A stretch of 64,000 bases of DNA from Miscanthus floridulus (lineage: Eukaryota > Streptophyta > Magnoliopsida > Poales > Poaceae), in the NCBI RefSeq assembly GCF_019320115.1, contig NC_089583.1, forward strand, positions 76,215,368 to 76,279,367. Reading direction: 5' to 3'. Below are positions 1 to 12,130 of the stretch, piece after piece. Position numbers and translations under genes: made by a program. Within the stretch, counting starts at the first letter, position 1. The number at the start of each line of letters is the position of its first letter. The notes under the pieces are model-generated. The model was not told the DNA's origin and did no database searches. It saw nothing but the letters and a program-made list of their open reading frames with translations.

Positions 1-339
1 TACCCCTTAAACAAAATCTCGTCTTGAGATTTGAAACACAAATCAGAAGAGAAAAAAATACGATTATACTTTGTAAATCAGAAACCACACGAAAGACCTC
101 ACTACATCGAACACTAAACCATATAGGGATTTAGAGATACACGGTTAACAACAACCTAATACAACCAAGGCTTTATCCAGAAGTCGAGATAGATGAGGAC
201 AATGGAGAAATAACAAGAAAATGATTATCCAAAACATAGCGTATGTCCAACAGATCCAGAAACAGGAGACGGAGAAGTCAAACATCGTGAACCCTAAGAC
301 CAACTAACCATCGGTAGATTTGAACTTCTTCTATGAAAC
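1..339 (-). mobile_element. 3' end of non-autonomous Gypsy element D, internal region
   Basis: Read on the minus strand, this stretch ends in a purine-rich tract (plus positions 1-9) preceded by GACGAGATTTTGTTT. The same motif precedes the polypurine tract and 3' LTR of the plus-strand Tekay element at 60235-60262. It is therefore read as the 3' end of a Gypsy internal region whose 3' LTR lies just left of the window. No protein domain is recognisable. The Copia LTR beginning at 340 separates it from the rest of the element (4278-7269). Confidence 0.6.
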
Positions 340-1419
340 TGAAAGGTCCTAATGGCTAGAGAGGGGGTGAATAGCCTATTAAAAATTTCTACAACAACAC
401 TTAGCAAACTGGTTAGACAAACATGTGGCGAAGCGAGTGTTGCGCTAGCCTACTAAAAATGCAAGCGACCTACCATAATACTAGTTTCTATAGTCTCTAT
501 ACACACAATGGCTATGTCACTATACTAAGTTCATGTGCTCTCAAAGGCTAACTAAAGAGCCACACTAACCAAACTAACAAGCTCTCACGACTAGCTACAC
601 TAAAGAGCTTGACTGTGGTAATATAAAGAGAGAGAGCAAGATGGTTATATCGCTGAGTCAAGGAACGAACCAATCAATCACAAGAATGAATACTAATGAA
701 GACCAATCACCTTGGAATCAAATGAAGACACAATAATTTTTTACCGATGTTCACTTGTTTGCCGGCAAGCTAGTCCTCGTTGTGGTGATTCACTCACTTG
801 GAGATTCACGCGTTAATTGGCATCACATGCCAAACCCTCAATAGGGTGCCACACAACCAACACAAGATGAGGATCACCAAGCCACGAGCAATTTACTAGT
901 GTACCTTTTGGCTCTCCACTGGAAAAAGGTTTAGAACCCCTCACAATCACCACGATCGGAGCCGAAGACAATCACCAACCTCCGCTCGACGATCCTCATT
1001 GCTCCAAGCCGTCTAGGTGGCGGCAACCACCAAGAGTAACAAGCGAATCCCATAGTGAAACATGAACACCAAATGCCCCTAGATGCAAACACTTAAGCAA
1101 TGCACTTAGATTCACTCCCAATCTCACAAAGATGATGAATCAATGATGGAGATGAGTGGGAGGGCTTTGGCTAAGCTCACAAGGTTATTATGTTAATGCA
1201 AATGGCCAAGAGGGTGAGCTAGAGCCTTCCAAATGCCTTATATAAGCGTCCCCTAGAAATAGAGCCGTTAGGCTCTCACTGTAGCCCAACTCAGGATGAC
1301 CGAACACACCGGTCAGATCGACCGGACGCACCAGCCCCAATGTCCGGTCACTGATCGTCATCCACGTGTCCCCCGTGTTCAACAACATCTGCACAATCTC
1401 AATGGTCAAGTGACTCAGC

Positions 1420-3354
1420 TAAAAGCTCTAGTTTGGTTTTGGTGAATTGATGAAACCCTAAGTGCTAACCTAGTTTATCAAATGATCATGAGATATGTAG
1501 CACATTCCAAGTGGTGAAGCAAATGAAGATCATAACATGATGATGGTGATGCCATTGTGATGATCAAGTGCTTAGACATGAAAAGAAGAAAGAGAAAAAC
1601 AAAAGGCTCAAGGCAAAGGTATAAATGGTAGGAGCCATTTTGTTTTGGTGATCGAGACACTTAGAGAGTGTGTTCACATTTAGGTTCGATAGCCATACTA
1701 TTAAGACAGGTGAAACTCGTATCAAAATGGGGTTATCAAAGTGCCACTAGATGCTCTAACTCATTGCATATGCATTTAGGATCTAGTGGAGTGCTAACAC
1801 CCTTGAAAATGTTTGTGAAAATATGCTAACACATGTGCACAAGGTGATACACTTGGTGGTTGGTACATTTGAGCAAGGGTTAGAAACTTCACTGGTGGAG
1901 TGTCCTCCCGTAGAGTGCGGATAGTTCGATGGTGCCACCGGTGCCCTAAACTCAAGTGAACGTGGTCACTGTAAGTGATTGGATGCTGGTCTCTAAAGGA
2001 CCGGCGCGTTCGTTCAGTGATAGCTGAGGGCACGCAGTTTTGGTCTCATGTCTAGACGCTGGCGAGAAAACTGACCGGACGCTCAGGGCCTAAGTCTGGT
2101 CAGTCTAACGTATGATGACGTAGAGTGACCGGACACTGGGTGTGTCCGGTCGAGCATGACCGAACACGTCCGGTCATGATTTCTCGCTTCTAGATGCTTA
2201 CTGAAAATGACTGGATGCTAAGGTCCAGTGTCCGGTCACTTTGAGCAGCGCATCCGGTCACTACTTAAATGTACAAATGACCGTTGAAATTGGGAGATCA
2301 GAGTTTGAAGCCGATGACATGTGGAATGCATCGGGCGACCAGACGCTGGGGTCCTACGTTCGGTCGATATGACCTGAGCGTCTGGTCACCCCGTGTTGTG
2401 CCTAATGAAGGGGAACAACGGCTCTATTTTGTGGGGGCTTCTATTTAAGCCCCATGGCTGGCTCAAGCTCTCTCTCTTAGCCATTTGCATTGACATAGCA
2501 ACCTTGTGAGCTTAGCCAAAGCCCTTCCACTCATCTCCATCATTGATTCATCATCTTTGTGAGATTGGGAGTGAATCCAAGTGCATTGCTTGAGTGTTTG
2601 CATCTAGAGGCACTTGGTGTTTGTTTTTTGCTGCGGGATTCACTTGTTACTCTTGGTGGTTGCCGCCACCTAGACAACTTGGAGCAGTGAGGATCATTGA
2701 GCAGAGGTTGGTGATTGTCTCTGGCTCTGATTGTGGTGATTGTGAGGGGTTCCTGACCTTTCCCTGGTGGAGAGCCAAAAGGTACTCTAGTGGATTGCTC
2801 GTGGCTTGTGTGATCCTCATCTTGTGTTGGTTGTGCAGCACCCTATTGAGGGTTTGGCATGTGATGCCAATTAGCGCGTGAACCTCCAAGTGAGTGAATT
2901 CCCACAACGAGGACTAGCTTGCCGGCAAGCAAGTGAACCTCGGTAAAAAATCATTGTGTCATCATTTGATTCCGAGGTGATTGGTCTTCATTGTTATTCA
3001 TTCTTGTGATTGATTGGTTCATTCCTCGATATGGCGGTATAACTATCTTGCTCTCTCTCTCTACATTACCGCAAACTAGTTGTCAAGCTCTTTAGTGTAG
3101 CTAGTTGTGGGAGCTTGTTAGTTTGGTTAGTGTGGATCTTTAGTTAGTCTTTGAGAGCACACTAACTTAGTGTAGTGACATAGTTATTGTGTGGATAGTA
3201 ACTACATAAACTAGAATTGTGGTAGGTGGCTTGCATTTTTAGTAGGCTAGTGCAACACTCGCTTCACCGCATAATTGTCTAACCGGTTTGTTAAGTGTTG
3301 TTGTAGAAATTTTTAATAGGCTATTCACCCCCCTCTAGCCATTAGGACCTTTCA
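1420..3354 (+). mobile_element. Solo LTR of the same Copia family, nested, opposite strand
   Basis: This 1935-bp LTR begins TAAAAGCTCTAG (the canonical TG has mutated to TA) and ends CCTTTCA. It is flanked by a perfect 5-bp TSD, TCAGC at 1415-1419 and 3355-3359. Removing it and one TSD restores a continuous host LTR matching 30960-31000. A TATA-like TATTTAA lies at 2442-2448. There is no internal region, so the element was reduced by LTR-LTR recombination. Confidence 0.93.
2040..2400 (+). promoter_or_regulatory. Array of CCGGTCA-type motifs in Copia LTR U3
   Basis: About a dozen variants of AGCGTCCGGTCA, in both orientations, lie in the 400 bp upstream of the TATA-like box at 2442. Examples are near 2072, 2127, 2142, 2157, 2171, 2229, 2252 and 2379. 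Decayed versions (TCTGGTCA, TGACTGGA) are consistent with C-to-T change. The host LTR and the 29892-31844 copy carry the same motifs (for example 3360-3790 and 31010-31390). A role as an enhancer or factor-binding array is inference. Confidence 0.45.
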
Positions 3355-5431
3355 TCAGCGCAACCCCTAAGTCATGACTGGACACACTAGCAAGCTGACC
3401 AGATGCACCACACCCGCGTTAGGTCCTCACGTGCCTACGCACCAACACCCAGCCACTGGACGCACCGATGGAATGACCAGACGCTCCAATAACATGGAGT
3501 CCGATCACTTCCAGAGAGCATCTAGAGCCGCATTTTCTTGATTGGATGCATCCTGTGTACCTCGACCAAACCTAGCTCAATGTTTGGTGCAATACCCTAG
3601 GTTACGCTGCCTTGGCTTCTTCTGATTGGACTCACCACTGTTGTGTCCGGTCACATTTTTACCTAGCGTCTGGTCACTTCAACAACAGAGCCCGAGCGCG
3701 CCAACTTCATCTAAAATTGATTGGACGCTGCTCCCTCGAGTCCGGTCACTATGTGACCTGTGTCTGGTCATTGTTTCACAGTGACAAACACCTCCTTTAC
3801 TTCACTAACTTCTCCACCCTTGCTCAAATGTGCCAAACACCAAGTGTATCACCTCGTGCATGTGTGTTAGCATATTTTCACAAACATTTTCAAGGGTGTT
3901 GGCTCTCCACTAGATCCTAAATGCATATGCAATGAGTTAGAGCATCTAGTGGCACTTTGATAACCGTATTTTGATATGTGTTTCACCCCTCTTAATAGTA
4001 CGGCTATCGATCCTAAATGTGATCACACTCACTAAGTGTCTCGATCACTAAAACAAAAAAGCTCCTATCAAGTTTCACCTTTGCCTTGAGCTTTTTGTTT
4101 TTCTCTTTCTTCTTCTCCAAGTCCAAGCATTTGATCATCACCATGGCATCACCATCATGATGATCTTCACCATTGCTTCACCACTTGGAATAATGCTACC
4201 TATCTCATGATCACTTAGATGAACTAGGTTAGCACTTAGGGTTTCATCAATTCACCAAAACCAAACTAGAGCTTTCAAAAACCATATCCCTTCTTCTCAG
4301 ATTACCCAATCACCTCTAGCTAGCGTCCCTAGTTCCATGAATGGTGACTGGATCTCATAGCTCTGCTTCGGATTTGAGGGGATGGGGATGAAGAAGAAGA
4401 GCGAGGACCAAGGGCATCTTATAGTGGCGAACAGAGGTGGGGCGCAACGCACCAGAAGTGGAGACGACATGGATGGGAGACACTACCAGTTCACACTGTG
4501 GGGATAAATTCAGCCACGGTGTGCTCCCTATGCGAGCTTGAGTGGAGGGAGGAAAAGAGAGGAGAGGGGGTTCGCTCGATGAGGTAGGCATGCGGGCGGC
4601 CATGTCACCAAAAGAGTAAAATAGGAGGGGGGTTCGGTATGGGGACGAGAGCGAGGATCGAGAGCCAATAGGATGCTAAGAAAAAGGAGAAGCGCATAGT
4701 ACACGCGGATGATGGATGCGGCATAAGGCCGTGGTTACGTGAGGACAGGGTGCTAGCAGTCCCTGACACTGACGGCGTCCATTGGACACACGATAATAGT
4801 GATCTGGCGTGCATAGTGCGACCGAGCTGGGCACAACGCTTGGGACATGACATCCACTCAGGCTTTTCCACACACTCCCTACTACTCGAGGCTAACTTTT
4901 CCCTAGTGTTCTTCTTTCCTTCCCTTCCTTGTCCATAATATGCGCCAACCTTTGTATAAACTAAGATCGCAACATACATGCTTCCTCCAAAACCACATCA
5001 TCTTGTTTACTTTGAGAGAACACTATTTTATCAACCCGTTGTGGATTTCCCATTTGGAACACCTGAATATTTTCAAGAAGAATATTTATATCAAAAGCAG
5101 TATGGCAGTGTAACTTGGTAAAGGTACTTGGTCAACAACCTCGATACCAGCACGTGTCGAGCAGCGTCACCATGTGGCAGCTGTTCCACAGGGGCCCTCA
5201 ATTTCGTCGCGGCATCATAAGCTATTAACCAGGCAACTACTATCAACTTACACGCAATGAAGGTGGTGGGGTCACAGACCACAGAATTAGGGGAGTATTG
5301 CAAGGGAAGATTCAAACAACAATGGGACAAGAAATTCAAACCCCACAACGGATTTGATTTAAAGAGATTCAAGTGTTCTGCTAGGACATCCACAATTAGT
5401 TGATACAGTATTCTCTGTTATCCAACCATGA

Positions 5432-5659
5432 CTATTCTGCTTGCATCTGAATGGCTGCTTCTCTTGTAACCCACTTATCGTCGTCCTTGAAAACCCTAAG
5501 CACGTCTAATGATACCCAAGGGTAGATGGACGCAATAAACACAACAAAATAAAGAAAATGCACATTCCAAACGTCCTTATATAGGTACAACATATAGGCA
5601 CTCCCTCTCCCGTTCTCGACAGATCCTTCATCTTCCCTATGATCGGATGACCTCAACAA
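5432..5659 (-). other. Open stretch of 75 codons shared by both D copies
   Basis: This minus-strand open frame keeps its length in copy 2 (33019-33246) with few substitutions. It contains LYLYKDVWNVHFLYF and a hydrophobic stretch FVVFIASIYP that could form one membrane segment. It lies downstream of the decayed D ORF, about 160 bp further along the element. Conservation may reflect only the recent duplication, so coding status is unproven. Confidence 0.2.
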
Positions 5660-5820
5660 CTACGAACAAAATACAACAGAATAATTAAAATACTAGAGGA
5701 CATCGACAACAGACACTACTAACTATGGGTACATCTTCCCAAGGCAACTAATCTATTTTGTTGGACCACACATCTTCATTCCTAGGCTTGGTGGATTCTT
5801 TTACCGCCCTGGCTATGGAT

Positions 5821-6631
5821 CTGCCTCCTCTCTGGGCAGTGGCTGAGTGAGGGGAAGCAGTGGTTCTACTTATGACACTTTCGAGGGTGGAGGTGTTGGC
5901 GGTACTATAACACTGGTTCTCCTTCTTTCTGATGGGTGGATAGGGATTCCCTCCACGATCAAGGGATCCTACCGTTCAGCAGCCAGCGTCCTTCGCTTGG
6001 CCCTGGTAACTAGGTAGGCCTCTCCAAACTGATGGGCATGTCGATCTTTAGCCTCCTTTAGAGCTTCCGACATGGTAGTCTCCCAACTCTCTATGGCTGT
6101 CGCACTGGCATGTGCTTCGGCAAGCTGCACCTAGAGCATCCTTGAGAAGATCTCAGCTTCCTTGGCTCGCTGGAGGCACTTCCTCAGCACCGAGGCTTGC
6201 CAGTCATACTGCTCATCTAGAGCAAGCAGATACGTGGTCAAGTGTACCATGATTGGACTATTTTCTTGCGCATTCTGCCCTTGCAAAGCCTCCATACGAG
6301 CCCTCCATGCCCATCGATTCTTTTCCAAAGGTGGAAAGAACCTCATGGGGGTATGAGTAATGGCTCCCCATAGATCTGGCAAAGGTACCGCAAGGATTTG
6401 TGGGCCATAACTTGGTAGGTGTCGACATTCTAGGCCTCAGTGATGTCAGGAAACTCCTCACTCTTCCCATTGTAGACGGTCACTTTCACACCGCTCAGTG
6501 CCATGCTTTTCATACTCACGGCCCTCATACTCGGTACGATCTTTGACTCTGAGCTTTTGCATGGTGACATACAAGATTTTGGGAAAACCCTCAGTGTTCA
6601 GACAGTAACTACTAACCTAGGCTCCTGCCAT
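5821..6631 (-). pseudogene. Decayed ORF of element D, unknown function (copy 1)
   Basis: This minus-strand ORF remnant lies where gag would be expected, about 0.6 kb downstream of the PBS. It begins near a MAGAW methionine (codon at 6629-6631). It includes stretches reading MRFFPPLEKN and EQYDWQASVLRKC, an alanine-rich helical segment (AEAHASATA) and a proline-rich tail. Stops and frameshifts break it. Copy 2 at 33400-34242 preserves more of the frame. I see no zinc knuckle or other known gag motif. The name and function are unknown; it could be a captured host fragment or a diverged gag. Confidence 0.5.
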
Positions 6632-7255
6632 CCCTGACGGTGGTTGCAAGGAAGGATTGAACGAAAAGCTTGCCCAAAAGGAAAAGCTAGGCGAGCTAGA
6701 GTGCATCGGGTGGTGGCACCAATGGCTAGGCTAGGCCTTGCTTATAATGGCAGAGCGATCAGTGGTCCTGATGCGGTCCACCAAGGTTCCTACATGGGAT
6801 CACTACAAATGAATCTACTGAATTTTTCGTGCGTTCGAGGCGAGCGATGTCCGAGGTCATTACTGACTAGTACGACTATAGGGAAATGGTCTGATAAGAG
6901 CATAGAAAAGAGTACGGGGAGACGTGGGTCACGACAGGCGTGAACCATAGGTGAACGCAGAGCATGAAGCCACCGTTCAATAGTAAAACCTGAACAGGGA
7001 TGAGTTAGTCGTGCACAATATGACGCACGTGACATCTATGAAGGGCGCATCTACCAGCCATACAGTTACGATGACTAAGGCAGTACTAGCGAGAGTCAAT
7101 CCACCAGAGAGAACCTAGTTAAACCTATTCTGGATACTTAACAATAACAATAGGGCTACTTATATACTTCGTATGCAAATGCCCTAACTTTTCGCAAAAA
7201 TAGGTTATCAAATTTAGTTTAGAAAAGGATTTTGAAGCTTTATTTCCTTATTTAT

Positions 7256-7267
7256 GCTCTGATACCA
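7256..7267 (-). other. Primer binding site of element D (copy 1)
   Basis: The minus strand reads TGGTATCAGAGC, the usual plant retrotransposon PBS complementary to initiator tRNA-Met. It lies two bases inside the LTR end CCACA (plus 7270). It fixes the element's orientation and the LTR boundary. Confidence 0.8.
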
Positions 7268-7269
7268 CA

Positions 7270-7787
7270 TGTGGCAGAATTGTCTGAAATAACTCACTTA
7301 TGGAGGCGCTTATCTTCCACTAGCATGCAAGCACCACCACCACCGCGCCACTAGCATCGGGCTTGGCTCGGCCAGGTGGGTAGCGCGCACGATGGGAGGG
7401 AGTGGGCAACGTGCGCCGGGCAGAGCGAGCACCATTAGCATAAATACCAACTGTGGGGTGCGAGCACCACTGGTTGAGAGGAGGGATGGTGGAAGGCGGA
7501 CAGCCACCGCGATGGAGTAGTAGCGGCACGCGTCGGTGGTGCTAGGAATGTGGGACCTTGACGAGTGGAGGGTGGGGTTTTCGTTCTAGAGAGTGGACAA
7601 TGACCGAATGATTTCCCAATAAATAAATACGAGCATAATGGAACACACTTGTTGGGCCATTTAGGATAGCATCGTGGACCATGGCAACATCAGCGTTCAG
7701 AAGATCAAACACCTGCCCCTATGTATTTCTATTTTGGAAACGCAAAGTTTACTACGCGATTGTCGGGGAGGGCTCAATTGTCCCTCT
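7270..7787 (-). mobile_element. 5' LTR remnant of element D (copy 1)
   Basis: The LTR ends CCACA next to the PBS. Its last 60 bp or so (minus sense, with GGAGGCGCTTATC) resemble the LTR ends of Tekay elements at 15826-15890 and 55080-55154. The rest is unrelated to those LTRs. No TGTAACACC start is seen before LTR E interrupts at 7788. The sequence continues as copy 2 at 34910-35393. The true outer boundary is not resolved. Confidence 0.6.
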
Positions 7788-10700
7788 TGTAACACCCCGG
7801 TGTTATGCCTACATTTAGGCACTGCAAATCATACATATCATGCATCATCAAGCATCCTAATCATACATGCCTAATCATATAAATAACAATTGAAACACTG
7901 CTTTGAAACATTTCAAACATGTGTAAAACCTGAATGTTACATACACCTGTTTAAGAGTTATTTTGCCCTGATTATGTTGCTAGGCTAGTAAAACATGTTT
8001 GGCTATCATGGTAAATCATCTAGAAATGTTTAGTTCAATTTTTGGAGCAAGGTTTGTATTCAAATTAATTCAAAATTTTGCTTCAAAAATAATTTCCCAA
8101 AAATTAGGGTTTTGAGTTAAACATCGACTTTGATTTTATAATTCAAAATCTAGAAAGAATTTGGCTTTAGTCATAAAAGCAAAGTTGTAGAGAATTAAAT
8201 TCTAATCAACTTTCATTTTTGGTACATTTTCAAAAGATGTCATTTTCTTGCTCAAAATGATATTTGAAAGTTGGCATTTAAAATTTTCTTGAAAATATAA
8301 ATGGAAAAAGGGCTTTTCTTATTCGCGGGCCGCCGCCTCGTTTCTGGCCCACGGCCGAAGCCGGCCTGGCCTGTAGCCGCAAGCCTCTAGCACCAGCGCC
8401 GCGCGCCTCGCTAGCCCAGCCCAGCCCAGCGCCACGCCTGGCCTGCCTCCGCGCTCGCCCGCCTGCTGACGCGCCGCGTCGCGTCCCGACCGTGGCAGAG
8501 CTCGCCCGCCGCGTGGCGGCCATGCGCCGTCAACGCCGCCGCACGTCGCAGCCGGCCTGCGCCCGTGCCCACATGCCCTCCTACTTCTGCTGGAGCCGGT
8601 GTGCTCACTGGCTCACTCCTGCGCTGCCTCTCCTCTCCGCAAGCACCGAGCGCCCTCACTCTCTCCCTCGCCGCGCCACCGCACCCGCCGGCAAAATCCG
8701 CCACGTCTCCTCCACCTTGGCCAGCGATCGTGTGCTTGTAGTTCTGCCTCGCTCTTCGGCACGTCGTGCTCGTGCCTGTGCCGCCTGCTGAGCCCAGGTA
8801 GCGCCGTTTCAAGCCCCACCACCATTGGCCATGGCGCCGCCGTGCTCGGCCGCCATGGAAGGCACCTTCCTCCTCTTCTCCACCCTGCCTAGCTACCTTC
8901 CCGCCTTCGCCATCTTCTCGCAAACCGCATGTGCCCACTAGCTCGCCCTGTCATGGCCGAAAATGGCCGCCGGCCTCATGGCCGAGCCGCGCCGTCGCGG
9001 CGTCACACCGCCGGTGTGGCCTCTGCCTCAGCCGAAGCTGGGCCAATGAGGCCATGGGCCGACGCCCTGCCGGGCCGCCTCCCCCTTCCTTTCGCTCGGG
9101 CCGCGCAGGCCAAATGTGGCCGTGGGCCAGCTAATTCCAGTGGGCTGGCCCAGTAGCGATAGGATGAATTGTTTTCAATTTTTCTTTATTATTTGAAAAT
9201 AGAAATGGTTTGGAAAATGTTTGGGTACTCAAATTTGCTCCAAAACTATTGAAATAAATGTTTCTAAGTTCCTTATCATCAGATCTACTTGGGAAAATTA
9301 TTGCATCTCATGTTTGAGATACTTTTCTGCAGAATTTTATTTAATCATGTATATTGCTGATAACTTGAAAAATATGTAGAAAAATCTACAGACTTCAGAA
9401 AAATATGATTCCAAGTTTGTTAATCTTCTTATGTAATGTACTTCCTAGGAAAAATATGTTTCATGCATGTGCTGTGGGAAAAGTTTGAGGTGTAGTTCAA
9501 GTACCTTTAATGGCTGATTTTTGTTATTTTAGCTAGAGAGCAAACTTTGTATAAAACATGCATGTGATAATTTTTGTACAGTCATTGTATGCTATGAAGA
9601 ACCTAGGAAAAATACTAACTCTATTGTTTAACACTTTTCACAGTTCAAAGTATTTTTATGTTCATAATCATGCCATAGCTTGTTATTTTTGTGTAGGCTA
9701 ATCCACTCATTCAAATACCATGAAAATCTGATAGTAGACTACTTAGGGTAGTACTATGCTGTAGTAATTTTCTAAGATTTTTCTAAGCAAGAAAAATAGG
9801 GGTTGCTATTCAAGCCTATATTTATTAGGGTTTAATTAAGTGTTGCTTTCTGTGGGATTAGGAAATTAGTAAAGCTTTGGTGTATCTTTGAAGCATTTAA
9901 TAAGATATGTTGACTTAACATATTAGTAGTAGAAGAGAATGCAGTAGATGACATGTGCTTGTAGTATATTTTCTTGGATGATGTTGACTACCTTGCATTT
10001 AAACATATCCATTGTATTCATCTCATCCGATGCACCGATTGTATAAGCACTTACGCACATTGCATCATATAGGATCGCAAACTGAGAACCTAGTCGTTAT
10101 ACCCGAGGAGTCCAAGGAGCAGCTCGAGGTGCAGCCGCAGGAAGTGCCTGAAGCCGACGAGGAGGACGTTGAGGAACTTCCAAAGTGCCCCGATCACCGC
10201 CCGAGCTCCTTCGAGAGAGGCAAGCCCCGGAGCATTTTCTCCCGGTTTGCAATTATTAATTCAATGCTTTACTTTAATTGATGCATTACGTTTAGGAGTT
10301 GTTTGCAACTGTTGCTGTATTATACCTTATTTACCTTTGTTATACTATATCCTTGTTACCCTGGTATCCGCAGTCGAGTCAATGCTTAGCTGGCTTAGAC
10401 CGGTAGAAGTCGGGTGATTTCTTGTCACCTGCGAGCTATAGGTGGTTACCTGGATCTGCTTGGATGACTATGAAGTCATGGTATAACTAAATGTTAAATG
10501 AAGTTGAGACCGGACGAAGACTTGCAGAGTTTTAGACTGTAGTGCTTTTCGTCTGTGTCGATTAAGGACCGACCGTTGTTGGGCCTCGAGTCATGTTGAA
10601 CGCATGCCTTACATTTAGCTGGCCGGATAAAGTACCTTCCGACCGCGAAGCTGGGAGATTATTCGAGCCGAGTAGATTGCCCGCAGCGCACTATGCCGGA

Positions 10701-11690
10701 GCAGGTGTGGTAGGACACGGGGGGAGATGATAAGACCAAAGTACAGTCGGTCGGCCCCCAGGTACATGTGGTTCCTGGCAAACTCGAGATTCTTGGATAG
10801 TTGACTCAGTGATTAATATCTCACTTTAGCGGGTGAGTAAGATTTGTGTAAGGAATAAATCACCAGCTGGTTAGGAATCGATTCGAATCGCCATCGCTCC
10901 TGGACAGTGAGCACTTGACGTGAGTGACTTCATCGTAGTAAATGTTAATGGAACACTTGGACAGTTATAATGAATATGACAGTATGGAAGTTGTTTAATG
11001 ATCATTGGTTATCATTATCTGCTTAATCACATGTTTGCTCTAGTATAGGTGCAAATCTAGTCAACAGGTTAATAACAATTAACTTGACAATAATGCTTTA
11101 AAAAGGGTCATGAAATGCTAAAAATGCTTCTTTTTGCAAATGAGTCAGCTACCCTACTATAAAACCCTTCATAATCCTTGGTGTCACTTATTTTCGGTTA
11201 TGTCGGGTAAGTCTAGCTGAGTACCTTCTCGTACTCAGGGTTTTATTCCCACTTGTTGCAGATGGACAGATGTATTACGGCTACTGTATCAACTGCCTTT
11301 ATCTTGCGATGGGTGATGCTTAGGACCATGGGCATGGTCATTCCTTATGTCTCGTCTGATGCTTTTGTTGGAGATGATCATTCGCTGGCACTATATTTGA
11401 ACTCCGCGTGAGTGGGTGCGTGGTTTGAACAAATAACTTCTGCTACTTTTATTCGAACTGGTTTTGTAATAACTACGTTTTAACTCTGATGTATCTGAGA
11501 TTGCAAACTTTTATGTTATATGTGATGGTGACCGCTAAACTTATTACGATCTTGGCTGGAATGAAAGTTGGTTTGAAATCCTTCGTGATTTCACGGACTA
11601 CCGGGTTATACGGGCTTAAGTTTGCTAAATCGTCTGCTCTGGCGAATGATTTTCTTACTTAATTTCGTATAATTGGTCGGTTCTGTTACA
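7788..11690 (+). mobile_element. Gypsy solo LTR E, 3.9 kb
   Basis: It starts TGTAACACCCCGG and ends TCTGTTACA, with a perfect 5-bp TSD CCTCT at 7783-7787 and 11691-11695. There is no PBS, polypurine tract or pol inside. The middle is AT-rich except for a GC-rich block at 8330-9150, the same layout as the Tekay-type LTRs further right. It carries the acidic-module block (see 10084-10240). It is absent from copy 2 of the duplicated block, so it inserted after the duplication. Confidence 0.92.
10084..10240 (+). other. Acidic exon-like module with GKPR motif in LTR E
   Basis: An open frame here is rich in Glu and Asp (EADEEDVEELPK) and ends RGKPRSIFS. The DNA block GGCAAGCCCCGG (10219-10230) recurs at the corresponding place in LTRs A, B, C and both F LTRs. 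An AG preceded by a T-rich tract just upstream (around 10070) could be an acceptor site. Whether it is translated is unknown. Shared DNA sequence across families that otherwise differ is the reason for listing it. Confidence 0.4.
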
Positions 11691-11896
11691 CCTCTCCCCT
11701 GTCCTAACATTGTGCTCTATGCGTGGAGCCTCTTCTAAGAACCATTTATAAATTTACAACTATATTTGCTTCTCGAAGAAGAGACTACAAGTCGTAAAAT
11801 GATCGGTCCTAATACACTTTTCTAGAAGATCTTCCCTGCTTGAGATTACTCGGTCCTACAAACAAGTATCAACTGGCACTAAAAAGGAATCATCTA

Positions 11897-12012
11897 GCCT
11901 GTTCACTGGTTGGTTTCTGCGCTGATAAGCCCAGCTGGTGCTGGTTTGTTGTGAGAAAAAAATACTGTACCATGGCTGATAAGCCTTGGCTGAAACCAAC
12001 AAGCGAACATGC
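11897..12012 (+). mobile_element. MITE with GCCTGTTC terminal inverted repeats
   Basis: It starts GCCTGTTCACTGGTTGG and ends with the inverted counterpart CCAACAAGCGAACATGC. The internal GCTGATAAGCC motif occurs in both orientations. Copy 2 lacks it (around 36050), which shows it is an insertion. I did not resolve a clean TSD. The ends resemble grass hAT-type MITEs. A related element is at 12421-12558. Confidence 0.65.
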
Positions 12013-12130
12013 AGATCAGCTTAACTATGTACGGCTACCAACTTCTAGGCTCAACTGAATGTGGCCGCTGCAAACACGCATGCAGACTAACCTGCATCAA
12101 CTTGCAAGACCCAAGCCACAGCAACACTTG

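Larger units (their letters stand above)
340..4277 (-). mobile_element. Copia (SIRE/Maximus-type) solo LTR, interrupted
   Basis: On the minus strand this is an LTR starting TGAAAGCTCTAG (plus 4277) and ending AGGACCTTTCA (plus 340). Its two pieces (340-1419 and 3355-4277) align end to end with the 5' LTR of the Copia element at 29892-31844. No PBS or coding sequence follows it at 339, so it is a solo LTR. The flanks GAAAC (335-339) and AAAAC (4278-4282) look like a 5-bp TSD with one mismatch. A TATA-like TTATATAA lies at 1238-1245. The interrupting sequence is the solo LTR at 1420-3354. Confidence 0.85.
4278..7255 (-). mobile_element. Internal region of non-autonomous Gypsy element D (copy 1)
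   Basis: This minus-strand internal region lies between the PBS at 7256 and the Copia insertion at 4277, and is matched along its length by 31845-34895. It shows no gag, protease, RT, RNase H or integrase. It contains the decayed ORF of 5821-6631 and a second stretch (5432-5659) that stays open in both copies. Otherwise I see only low-coding AT/GC mosaic sequence. The element appears to rely on another element for proteins. Its terminal signals resemble those of Tekay. Confidence 0.65.

Noticed and set aside
8278..9156. Overlapping ORFs on both strands, up to 175 codons
   Set aside because: This is the GC-rich block of LTR E, where open frames arise from composition on both strands.
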